Below are positions 28,201-37,000 of a stretch of 64,000 nt of DNA, piece by piece. Under the pieces are notes generated by a model that worked only from the letters and a program-made list of their open reading frames with translations, was not told the origin of the DNA and did not search any database. A program made the position numbers and the translations under genes. Within the stretch, counting starts at the first letter, position 1. Every line of letters starts with the position of its first letter. Location of the stretch: positions 62,001 to 126,000 of the forward strand of contig NW_004191144.1 in the NCBI RefSeq assembly GCF_000224145.3, in the 5' to 3' direction. The DNA is from Ciona intestinalis. Its lineage: Eukaryota; Chordata; Ascidiacea; Phlebobranchia; Cionidae.

Positions 28201-29252
28201 TTGGGTCCATTGCCCCGAGGTGTGTGCTGTTTATTCTAACTACTTTAGTTATGTTCAATTATATAACAGTGAGGCACACCTGAGACCTGGGATATAGGTC
28301 TATTACCCCACCATCCAAGGATTTAAGCCAGAGTTTCCCTTCACCCCAACACCTTTTACTATTCATAAATTAATTTTATATTTAATTTTATCAAGCATTA
28401 TAAAAACATGACCACTCAACCGTGTCCTCCCCAGTTATGTCCCAATTGCCGCGAGCACTAAACGTCATCACCCCACCAACCAACCAGACGTTGACACGTC
28501 ATCGTTCTTCATGACGTCATCACCCACACCTGACGTTGATGACGTCACCATTAATAGCGGATACTCGGTTGAGGATGATTCGTTGTATAAAAGGTGGTTT
28601 GTTGTTTGTTTGGTTTTTTCCCTATAGTGATGTCGTTTTGTTGCTAATTCTCTTCTCTTCGTTTTTATTCAAACTTATTTTCTGTTCTTTTTGTGTGAAA
28701 TTCCACATTATAACTTAACCATAATGGGAAATAACTAAGTTTGATCTGGGATTTTTAGCCAGGGTGGCTTCCTACCCTTTTTATTGTTCTTTATTTACCA
28801 CTTTTTCTTGGCAGAGTTTTCGCCGACACGATCCACGATTCCACTACCGCTAGAGGATGCACGAGAGCCACCGTTAGTAAAACCCTCGATTTCGACCATA
28901 GTGACGTCACACTGCGACCCGAGAAATGGTATGACGTCACAGAACCCTTTATTACTAACTTAATTAATCAAGTATATATTTGTTTCATTATATTATAAAT
29001 AAGTCATGAATCTGGCCGTAGTGTTCATGAAGTTCTACTTGAATAAAAGACTGACGACGCCATTTTAGGCAAAATATATCGCTTATGGTAAACTAATAGT
29101 TGGGCTTGTTTTGTTAGCGATCACACAACCAAATATATAACTCCCCTTTTTCCAGCATGGCTGATCTACAAGAGAAGTTACGCGCCAGTGAACAACGTCG
29201 TCGTGACGTCACCTCCAAATTACGTCATCTTAAAGCTACGTCATCGTCATGA
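7202..29252 (+). CDS. CCDC18: CCDC18-like coiled-coil protein, 36 exons
   Basis: Exons: 7202-7323, 7689-7796, 8724-8868, 9138-9317, 9776-9943, 10414-10502, 11068-11196, 11513-11719, 12070-12199, 12767-12925, 13167-13224, 13428-13516, 13934-14021, 14439-14512, 14799-14897, 15342-15443, 15850-16038, 16424-16615, 16990-17127, 17387-17554, 17973-18115, 19107-19270, 20049-20158, 20465-20568, 22860-22959, 23231-23347, 23843-23986, 24111-24224, 24469-24558, 26119-26256, 26474-26686, 26975-27050, 28066-28219, 28435-28593, 28815-28928, 29156-29252. All junctions are GT-AG and phase-consistent. The total is 4671 nt (1556 residues) with no internal stop. The product is almost entirely coiled coil after a Ser-rich, low-complexity segment at about residues 60-200. 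I assign it to CCDC18 (a centriolar-satellite-associated protein in vertebrates) from collinear matches: an N-terminal VLRERLSRTELSLQNL block, RNKALYDSSKLSERF, ISELNMKLATKESQVQRL and, near the C-terminus, VIESANDAIIMKDAEIARL. The length is close to the human protein (about 1450). The last four exons are not coiled coil and are rich in DVT/TSS. Orthology rests on remembered similarity. The exon structure itself is strong. Confidence 0.85.
7485..7580 (+). repeat. SINE-like head, cut off before CCDC18 exon 2
   Basis: This is the head portion only (ctgctaccattgtaggcgta; cttgggcaagacatttaacg; cccagtggtcactaatgggt). The matching tail array resumes at 7817, immediately after exon 2 (7689-7796). Confidence 0.7.
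7817..8710 (+). repeat. Tandem array, nine 98-bp units
   Basis: Successive unit starts (gttacatacg) fall at 7824, 7922, 8020, 8118, 8216, 8313, 8411, 8509 and 8607, with a final fragment at 8705. That is a 98-bp period with one 97-bp unit. Each unit reads cgtggtaacttgtaagcggg, gaaacagaacacccgtgtta, then cgactgtcgttgccccgcc. Units are highly alike, so amplification is recent. The array sits in intron 2 of CCDC18 and ends 14-20 bp before exon 3. Small ORFs across it are artefacts. Confidence 0.95.
11258..11342. mobile_element. Degenerate 85-bp hAT-like MITE
   Basis: The ends are 'ctgtggccagccag' and 'ctggctgggccactg', which are imperfect inverted repeats. The flanks gttatgtt and gttgtgtt match at 7 of 8 bases, consistent with an 8-bp target duplication. 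It is related to the intact copy at 58483-58632. Confidence 0.6.
11795..11935 (-). repeat. SINE-like head, reverse, CCDC18 intron 8
   Basis: The reverse head blocks 'cccattagtgaccactgggt', 'cttgctcaatgacacatacg' and 'ctacaatggtggcag' are present. There is no tail unit. Confidence 0.65.
12230..12660 (-). repeat. Three 98-bp-family units plus head, reverse
   Basis: The reverse tail units (cgttataacacgggtgttct; cttacaagttaccacgtatg) span about 12230-12525. A poly-G tract and a reverse head (cccattagtgactaccgggt; cttgcccaaggacatatacg) follow. The array starts about 30 bp after the exon 9 donor of CCDC18. Confidence 0.85.
13794..13930 (+). repeat. 27-bp AT-rich tandem repeat
   Basis: About five units of 'tatgttaataatcaagtata' plus ttatttc, with variants tatttgag and tattcgag. 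It ends three bases before CCDC18 exon 13 and supplies its branch/acceptor environment (tatatctatgcag). Confidence 0.8.
14120..14315 (-). mobile_element. MITE copy, reverse (gggggaagatgggacac family)
   Basis: The ends are 'gtgggggaagatgggacacc' and 'ggtgtcccatcttaccccac', with the reversed internal block 'gaagtcgtgaggatacggtt'. It is flanked by tata-rich sequence and lies in CCDC18 intron 13. Confidence 0.8.
15130..15255 (+). repeat. Dispersed repeat, 'ctgcccaccctgccacccc' family
   Basis: The blocks 'tagttagacacacaatcctg', 'tgattaatgcagtgtagaaa' and 'ccaccccaggtttggtgcct' match the copy at 2718-2850. It lies in a CCDC18 intron. Confidence 0.7.
15485..15740 (+). repeat. tRNA-like SINE head with 98-bp-family sequence
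   Basis: 'gtagtggttagtggtc' followed about 30 bp later by 'agttcaaggctcgatcc' resembles tRNA A- and B-box regions (GTTCAAGGC fits the B-box consensus). The usual head blocks and a truncated tail (acccacaaagttacatacat) follow. It lies in CCDC18 intron 16. A second head-only copy lies at 16083-16180. Confidence 0.65.
16083..16180 (+). repeat. SINE-like head, truncated
   Basis: 'gctcaaggctcgacactgct', 'gtgtccttgggcaagacact' and 'tctagtggtcactaatgagt' are the head blocks. There is no tail. It is followed by 'ctgaatgtctggggcc'-type sequence seen in other SINE tails. Confidence 0.65.
17187..17245. repeat. Short foldback element in CCDC18 intron 19
   Basis: aaacaaagaaatatctaaac and gtgtagatgtttctttgttt are inverted around a roughly 15-bp loop. 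It belongs to the same family as 5425-5665. Confidence 0.6.
19605..19760 (-). repeat. 98-bp-family head, reverse, CCDC18 intron 22
   Basis: 'tatgtaactttgtgggtgat', 'gacaacccgttggtg' and 'acacaaggacacatacgccc' are reversed family blocks with an internal deletion. Confidence 0.6.
20733..20900 (+). repeat. Dispersed repeat nearly identical to 63592-63760
   Basis: About 165 bp is shared in the same orientation, including 'atgtaatggtgtgccaggat', 'aagtacttggtatagtttgc', 'ttgaatttaaacgatcggaa' and 'agtgaaacagacatagatat', with only a few differences. It lies in CCDC18 intron 24. The element type is unknown. Confidence 0.85.
21420..21605 (-). mobile_element. MITE copy, reverse (gggggaagatgggacac family)
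   Basis: 'gtggggcaagatgggacaac' and 'gtgtcccatcttcccccacc' are the ends, with internal 'gagtcgtggggatacggttc'. Confidence 0.75.
21700..22330 (+). repeat. Three diverged tandem copies, about 230-260 bp each
   Basis: The ordered blocks 'aactgtca', 'cattgtaa', 'gagttgtaatgaataagtt' and 'ccatgc...tata' recur at about 21727-21800, 22010-22080 and 22205-22300, with diverged spacers. The repeat lies in the 2.3-kb CCDC18 intron 24. No coding potential. Confidence 0.55.
23388..23580 (+). mobile_element. MITE copy (gggggaagatgggacac family)
   Basis: The left end is 'gatggggtaagatgggacac' and the right end is 'gtgtcccatcttcccccacc'. The internal 'cctcacgactcccatatacc' is typical. It lies in CCDC18 intron 26. 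Confidence 0.8.
24272..24410 (-). repeat. Dispersed repeat, reverse, 'ggggtggcagggtgggcag' family
   Basis: Reverse complement of the 2718-2850 element, from 'ccaaacctggggtggcaggg' to 'aactatccctgcctcccctg'. It lies in CCDC18 intron 28, and its ORF is an artefact. Confidence 0.75.
24680..25085 (+). repeat. GC-rich satellite with alternating 59/58-bp units
   Basis: Seven units start at 24689, 24748, 24806, 24865, 24923, 24982 and 25040. They alternate between a type with 'cccccaccacgacaag' and a type with 'ccccccactacaag', giving an approximately 117-bp dimeric higher-order unit (ABABABA). The common part is 'accccatgtacccgcaca' and 'tagggtccttctgcgacccc'. It lies in CCDC18 intron 29. Confidence 0.9.
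25128..25275 (+). repeat. 22-bp AT-rich tandem repeat
   Basis: About seven units of 'catctacatagatatcatat' plus at, with one interrupted unit containing gttaaaa. It is followed by a (ta)n tract at about 25384-25402. Confidence 0.9.
27065..28055 (+). repeat. About 20-bp satellite (cattatatcccatcttaccc) with assembly gap
   Basis: The tandem unit is 'cattatatcccatcttaccc' with many variants. It begins 15 bp after the donor of CCDC18 exon 32 and ends 11 bp before exon 33. It is interrupted by 346 N (27294-27639), so the true length is unknown. ORFs through it are made of repeats and N. The unit resembles the right end of the local MITE family (gtcccatcttaccccac). Confidence 0.95.
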
Positions 29253-32200
29253 CGTCATCACATCATAGAAATGTTATATTTTTGTATTAACGCTGGTTTC
29301 CCCCAACGTCATAGAGTAGATTCATTGTTTCGTAATAAACGACCACATACGTCACACACGATGTTACAGGTATGCCTTGTGACGTCACATAGGTTTTGAG
29401 CGATTATCGGGGTCACCTGAAGGTCAACATCGGTCGATACCACGTGATCGCTGAATCGATGCACCTCGATGATGATTATGACGTCATAATCACCAAGATC
29501 GAACAATCGGTGCCGATTTTTTTCAATTATGACGTTACTGAAGCGTCAGTAAGATCATTGTGACGTGTACTTGTTACCACGTGATCGATCCGTCACGCTT
29601 GAGTGATTCCGCCAAATGCCGCGCAGATGTTCTACGCATTGTGACGTAACAAGATGTTATTCCACTCGCTTAAACATTCTATTGTTACGTCACAATCCAA
29701 AGTGGCGGGGCGGCCCCGACGGAGCAATACGTCACGGTTACGTCACCTATTTGTAACAACCGATCAATGACGTGTACAAGGTCAACTGTGACGTCTCACC
29801 AGGTCATGTCGTGTTATGACGTCATAAGTAAAAGAATTTGAAAATCGCGTTAAAAAAATTCGAAATGCGGTGTTTTCGGCAAAAACGTCGATCACATGTT
29901 TGTTTTGGTTGAAACGGCGACTTGACCGAAGTATGGCGGTGTCAGTTACGTCGCGTGGCACACTTCAAGTCTAATGGGGCGTGTATGGGTTATCTTAGGT
30001 GGGGGGGAGGGGTCAGAGTGCTATATATGGCTGTATGTATAAATACCTCATAGTGCAATCTATATATAGATATAACAGGCGTTATAAAGGATTTGCATGA
30101 AAATGTATTTTTAAACATTATGAGTTTTATCTCTTCAAATGTGAAAGCAATTATAAGTTAGCAGCAAAACGACAGAACTATATAAATTAACTATTTAGTA
30201 GATCAGATAAAACGTTGCTGGCATGAAGTATAAACAAGCAGTGGTTTTGAATGCAGTTTCTTGACTCAGTTAAAATATGGCGACTGCGTTTATTGGCGTG
30301 GCAATGCCTTCAGTAATCAACTTGGACGGCGTGGTTACTGAGGTCGCTTGAATGTATAAGGGAGACGAGGCGAGCTACCGTGTAGTGTATGTGGTTAACG
30401 TGTGGTATATACGGTGGTCTCAAGAGCGAAACTTGTTTTTTTTTTAGATACATATACAGGCTCTGTGTTTAACAGCAGCGTTTTCACTTGTTTTAATTAA
30501 CTACAACTCCCTGAGTTTATTGTTTGTTGAGTTTCACCGCCATTTTTTTCAAGTAGTTTCACCCGAAGCGTGTTTTAACGACTGTCGTTTTGTTGCAAAT
30601 TCCCTTCTCTTTTTCTTTGTTTTAATTAATTTGATCTTCGCTATCGTATTCGAAGAGATAAATAACATTGTGTTATGACGATCCGTTAGGTTAAGTGGCT
30701 TAAGTGATTGTTAAATTAGTCAAATAAAGTTTAAAAGCGAAAATAATCTTCTCTATCAACGCATTATATTTCACCACAACACCCGATACGCAGAATGTAG
30801 ATAACGTTAAAATACGTGGCGACCATTTGTCTAGAGGTGTGGGGGGGTTGGGTTACCTGCGTTACTCAACCCACCCTGCAACCCGATATCGGCTTGTAGG
30901 GCTCGAGATTCGAATTCGTGATAAAAATATTAAAGATTAAAATATGTGCAGTCAAAACATTAAACCACAAATAAGGTTACGGGAATACGATCCTTTCGCT
31001 CGATTCGCGGAACATCAAATTTTAAAAACTCATTTTACACAAAATAATCGGAAACTTTTAAATTAATTATTGTTCTTGTTAAGCTACTTCAAAACTACGC
31101 GAGAAAATGTTGCAAATAAAAGCGTGGCTGCTAAATCTAAATAATTACTGAGATAAAATAATTGTTATTTATAACTTCGAATACGATAGAAAAGTTTAAA
31201 TTAATTAAAACAACGAAGGAAAAGGGGTTGACGGCAAAACAACAGTCGTTAAAGTGCTAAATATGGAATGAATAAAAAATATAATTTTATTTTACGACGC
31301 TGTAAATAACACACATAGAAAAATATTAATTCATTATTTATGTTTTCTATGTTGTACTGTGACATCATGCAATTACGTCACATGTCATGACCTCATAATT
31401 GCCCGTGACGTATATGACTCTGCGAGAATCTTGATTTCTTCAATTGTTGAGGTCCTGTTAAATATTTACGTCATAATGAGAGTCGCGCGTCGAATTAAAT
31501 ATTTAGAATCTGCCGAATGTGGGCATTGTGACGTAAATAAACGGCGCGATTCGTCTCGATTTCCGACGACTTGAAGATAAAGGAATATTATGATGTCATA
31601 ATGCCAATTATTATTTTCGTTCTATATTTAAACACGTGGGTGTTAATAGATAAGTCGCGCGATCCCTTCTTCGCCGAAATATAGCATTTATGACGTCATA
31701 ATCGCTCGCAGGTGTCGCGGAAACCGCTTTAAGACATTTTTCGATAATTTAAATGTTTTTTGTTATCTTTGTTACGTGTTTGGAGACGTTATATTTTGAT
31801 GACGTGGTAACTCGTGATGTCACATATTGATGACGTCATATTTTGAAGACGTTGTTGCTCGTGACGTCACGAGTTCACACAAGTTCACGGAGACAGGTTT
31901 TTGCAGCAGATGTTTCGCCTCTCTCGAATCGCCTTCTTCCCTCGTTCTCTTCTACCCACCCCACTTACGTCACAGTGGGTTCCACTTTCATTGTTTCATC
32001 AGCAGTTTAGACAATCAAGTTCTAGAACGCAGAACCATTGTTTATATGCCGAGGTTTAATTGTTTATATTCTGGAATTATAAATAAAGTCGTCTGTGACG
32101 TAACCATATTACGTATTATCTAGCTTGTCAGTTTGTTACGTCACAATTGCAATTCGTAATCGCGTTACAGAATAATCGTATCGTCGCCACATCTTCTTCA

Positions 32201-34013
32201 ATTGTGACGTCATAATACGTTAATCGTTTCAAATATTTTAGTTTTATCTTCGATCGCGAAACAGTTTCCATTATTTTTATTTCGATATTTTATTTTTACG
32301 TCATCTCGTGAACAATAGATGTTATCGCGCTCTATGTGACGTAATAATGGGTAAGAGACGCTGCATCTAGATTCAAAATTATCTGACGTCATCAGATGTA
32401 ACGTAATAAATACATGACGTAAAATTCGAAACTTTTGAAGGTATTATGTTATGACGTAACGGGGTTGCGAAAATTGTAGAAGTAAGCGGTTACGAGTTTG
32501 AATAATTATCGAATATTGTATGTGTTATTTCGGGTAGGTATGGGTTACGCGTTGCTTGATATTGGTTAGGGTTCCTGAGGTTTTTAGTTAAGTGCTTTGT
32601 ACTCGTATTCACGAGTATTAAGTTGGTATTGAAATTGTAAAAGTTAAACTTTTAAGAGCTTTCCATGGGTATAGGGGTGCGTGGGGGGTCAGGTGTGTAC
32701 CCTGTGTATTTGGGTAAGTGAATAAAGTATCGGGTGCTTGGTCTGTGGTATTGTTAGTTTGTGTTTAGTAATAATGGGTAAAGTGTGAATGGTAGGGGGT
32801 TAGGGGTGATGGGGTTCATGTGGAATATTTGCGGCTTCTTGTTTTATATGAGAAGCGGAATATTAAATAGTGGTGGTCGTATCGTTGTTATGCGATGTAC
32901 GTGCGTTGGATGCCTTGTATGAGGTTGCGGGTGATTTGGTTTGTGGGTAAAATACCTGTACTATTACTGGGTTGTGGTTTTTATAAAAAAACAAAATTTG
33001 TGATGATGGTAGTTTATGTTCGTGTATGTATATATGGTGAAATGTGGGTGTTGGGTTATATGGGTATTAAGGGTCATAAAGTTTTGGGGTTTTTGAAACA
33101 CCCATGTTATTTGTGGACTGTTGTTTTATAAGAAGCAAAATTTCGAATAAAATTATCTCCGCCCCGCTTGCGATGTGTATCGTGTACGTGTGGATAAATA
33201 ATGTAATAGGGGAAGTGAATGAATGAAAATGTATGCAAAAATACTAACCAAAAACTACATGCGAGGCTGGTTAGTAATGAATAATGTAATAGGCGATTTG
33301 CTCCCGAGATCTTAACGCCAATTGCCCGTTTTAAAGTTTGCTGACGAATTATTATTTATTTTGCGTTTAAGGCGGTTTTATGTTACATTTCATACTTCGG
33401 AAAAATTCGGAATTTTTCGGAGAAATTTTGGGAGTTGAATTTTCGGTTCGGGTGTTTTCGTAAAGTTTCGTTAAATTTCGGAAGTATTTCGAAAATGATT
33501 TTAAATCCAATACACTGAAGGTTTTTGAAAGCAAACCATCGTTTTCAATTTACATAATGCAATCTCGTCGCCGTGCCAACTGCGTCACAATCGCCGCCAT
33601 TTTGCATCCATTGTTTTCGACGCGAACGACAATGGCAGCTTTGACGATTGGAATCGCGGCCGCGAAAGGAAACTTAGGGTGTGTTTCGTAACATAAGGTG
33701 TTATGATGTAATTCTATTCTATAAGGGTGAAGTACTTATCGAGGTTTAGGGGTTTAGACCATTTTGCCCATTACCCGATCAAGTCGATCAAGTCGTGCCA
33801 AAAATAGTAGATATTTTGTTACTTCTGCTACCAGGCCTAACAATGCAATATAAACTTTCTATAAAAAATGTTAATCCTATTGCTCGAATGTCGGACGAAA
33901 CATCCGATTAAAATGTCTACAACACGTTATGCCTGGTAGCAGAAGTAACAACGTTATAGTTACAACATTATTACGTCACATTAATACGTCATACTATCGC
34001 AGGAACGTAGACA
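29253..34013. other. CpG-rich intergenic region upstream of Lhx3
   Basis: No coding region is supported across 4.7 kb. The short ORFs here lack homology signs and splice structure. The region is dense in TGACGTCA and its half-sites (for example about 29205, 29250, 29381, 29479, 29818, 31691, 32205). It also holds a foldback element at 30480-31260. It should contain the CCDC18 3' UTR and the distal Lhx3 promoter and enhancers, but no specific site could be fixed. Confidence 0.6.
30480..31260. repeat. Foldback element with 'acgactgtcgttttg' arms
   Basis: 'gcgtgttttaacgactgtcg', 'ttgttgcaaattcccttctc' and 'ttttaatt' (30567-30640) recur inverted at about 31196-31256 (attaaaacaacgaagg; gcaaaacaacagtcgttaaa). 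Left-arm sequence also recurs at 37535-37700, 28624-28690 and 11420-11475, so this is a dispersed family. Confidence 0.55.
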
Positions 34014-37000
34014 ATGCAGACCGGAAGTGAGTTTCATCAAAATTCAGCCGGAAGTATACGTCACCAACCGGATATTGCGTACCACCAAGACAGAAAGCAT
34101 TTATCGACGCAACAATGGGATGACAATGGTAAAAAATCCGACGTGAATCAAGATGACGATTTTGACCAATACGTGGACGATGACGTAGGTTATGACGTAG
34201 GCGATGATTTTGATGATGACGACGACGATGACGGCATAGTGGTCGATTGTGATGACGACAGAGACTCGCTGATGGATTTAGATTTTTCAACATCCTTGCT
34301 TTCCGGTCACAGTGGGGATTTCCAGGATCGAAAACACGACTTTCCTACGTCATCGCTGCAAGAACTATTCTCTATGACGCAATCGGTGACGTCATCAAGT
34401 TGTGACGTCACCAACCTCGTGACCAGCTCCATCCAATCACATCCCGACCTCAACGACTCGGGGATCGTTACCACAGTAGGGGAATCCCCGCAGAACCCCT
34501 TTTTACCCCAAACCTCTTCGAAACAAACGGACAGCGCTGGGTCGCTGTTCGCGCTTCTATCGTCCGATCAACGAATACAAGGTATTGTGACGTCATTTTC
34601 TTCAGTATTCCATTTTGGTTCATAAATCCCGTATTTGTATTCATGGGTTAGGTCGTTGTTAAGGACCTGGGATTTAGACTAGAGGTACAATGCCCTATTA
34701 CCCCAATACCCAGAGATAAAGGCGGAATTGACCTATTACCCAAAGAATCCAAGATACAGTAGTGTTGAATATAGTATTCCAATTATACGGGAACTTACAA
34801 TAATTAAAATTACGAATTATCTATTTTTTGGCTACAAATATTCACAAGATCAAATAATCTTTGTCAGCTAACTAGCTGTTCCTAACCAATCTATCGTACC
34901 TGAAACTCTAAAAAATAATAAAAAATCTTTAAAAACTGCAGTATAAAATTCTAAACAGCGAGTTTCTAAATTATTTGGTAAAAATGCGTTTTTTTTAAAG
35001 GTAAACTTATTTATTTGACGTAACTTTATATATAATGATAGAATAAACTGTATAGGCCTACTACGTCTTGTATAACTTAAATAACACACGATACAACTAA
35101 AAATCGAGCTGCGAGCTAAAATTTGAGCCAAAACTGACAAAAATTGTACAAAACCTGCTACCTTGCCGTACAGTGGCTTGAATTGTGTGTGTGTCTTGCC
35201 AGGGTAAAGCTGTGTGTTTGTTAAATAATTGCTAATCTAGTTTGTATAAAATACGATTTATATCGGCCAGGGCATCAAAATTGTTCGCAAATTAGTTTAT
35301 GTTCCTGCCGCTTCCCTTCTGCAGATGAAATTATAGTAATCGCTTTTTGCCGGAGCGCAGAACAGTGTTGCCAGATATAGTTCACAAGGTTAAAAATATG
35401 TTTTTAAATGTTATAACTTTTGAATAATACATCAAATATATGCTATAGTAGTATTAGTAACTATCCTTTGTTTATATAAAAGTGTTTCCAATGTTTTAAT
35501 GTTGCTTGCTTTTAAATTTAAAAATAGTCTGGAAACACTAGATTTAGATTAATCAGCAAATGGGGTTTAATGTCGATCGACCTGTTTGTGACGTCACGCA
35601 ACGTCATATTGAATCATTTTGTAACTAAAGCGGTGTTGTGATTCTGTTTTGAAGCTAAGTTTGATTGAAAATTTATTTATGTATTACAAGTATATACAAT
35701 GTAGCTAATATTGCTTAAAATATAAGAAATTGGTTTTATAAACGAGACTTTGCACTTTGTATTAGTTTAAATGGCAATTGTTGCAACAAAATTGAAATTT
35801 AACCATATTATAGGTAACTATGTTATATTGTAATAAACAAAATTAGGATTTTGACAAAAAGTTTGAGTAACTTTTGAAAAAACATTGATTTTCTTCGCAA
35901 ATTCTGTAATTTAATTTTCAAAATGGCGACGTACTTGCCTATTGGTGTTTATTTGTAAAGAAAATTGAAAATACGAAATTATAACGTTTTATAAAATGTT
36001 ATAATTTATTTTCAATGTTATATTTCTATTGTATATAGATAAAAGTATAATATTTCTATGTTTTGCGCCAATTTACATAGAGATCTTATATAAATTCTAT
36101 AAAAATAATAAAATTACAAAATAACGACTACCCATTGGGGAACAAAATATATAAAGTTAATATTATGGATCTACACACAACAATTTGGGGATAAAACAAA
36201 TTCCTGAAATGTATAATGTTTTCAGTTTATGTACACGTTATACTGTAATATAGACGTTCATATAACCTTATTGTATATTAGGTTAGGATACGATGTGCTG
36301 TCATTTTGGTATCAAAATTTCAATTGAAACGACTTTTGTATATTGGATTATACTTATTATATAACTGACTATATAGAAGGTTGGGGTAGGATAGTCTATT
36401 TCATTCTATTTTTTGTCCCATTTGGCATTATACAAAGAAATTTACAGAATTACTTAACCGTATCCTTACAACTCTTTAAGGGCGTTGTAATTTGTTAAAT
36501 CACGATTAGGAAACACAGGATATTATGTGTTAACGGTGTCCATCTTACCCCACAGTAATACGACATGTTATGTAAAATAAAGCCCAGATATTGGATGCTA
36601 AACTTATGTTGTGCAGATGTTTCAAACTAAAGAAATATCTTTTTAACTTCCTTTAAAAAAAACCTTCGTAATTGGCGGAGACACTTTAAGTAAACAGAAA
36701 CTATTTTCTCATTTAATATTCATCCGCCGAATGGACGACGCGTGCACCTCACCTGTTAGGGCTGTGACGTAAACAATCACCATTGTCCACCTGTGTCCAT
36801 CCATTTTCTACGTCATAAATATTTGATTCTAGAATATTTTAAACAAACGAAAATGGCGTCCTCGTGTTTTCTTTACAGTGGTTGCTGATGTTGTATTTAT
36901 AGGATTATGGGTTGGGGTAAGATGGTACATGTATTCATACCGTCCCATTTGGTAATAAACAAAGAATATTTACAGATTTACTCAACCGTATCCTCGCAAC

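Noticed and set aside
31359..32392. Small ORFs of 60-98 residues in the 31-32 kb spacer
   Set aside because: No domain, splice structure or conserved composition. They are open by chance in TGACGTCA-rich DNA.
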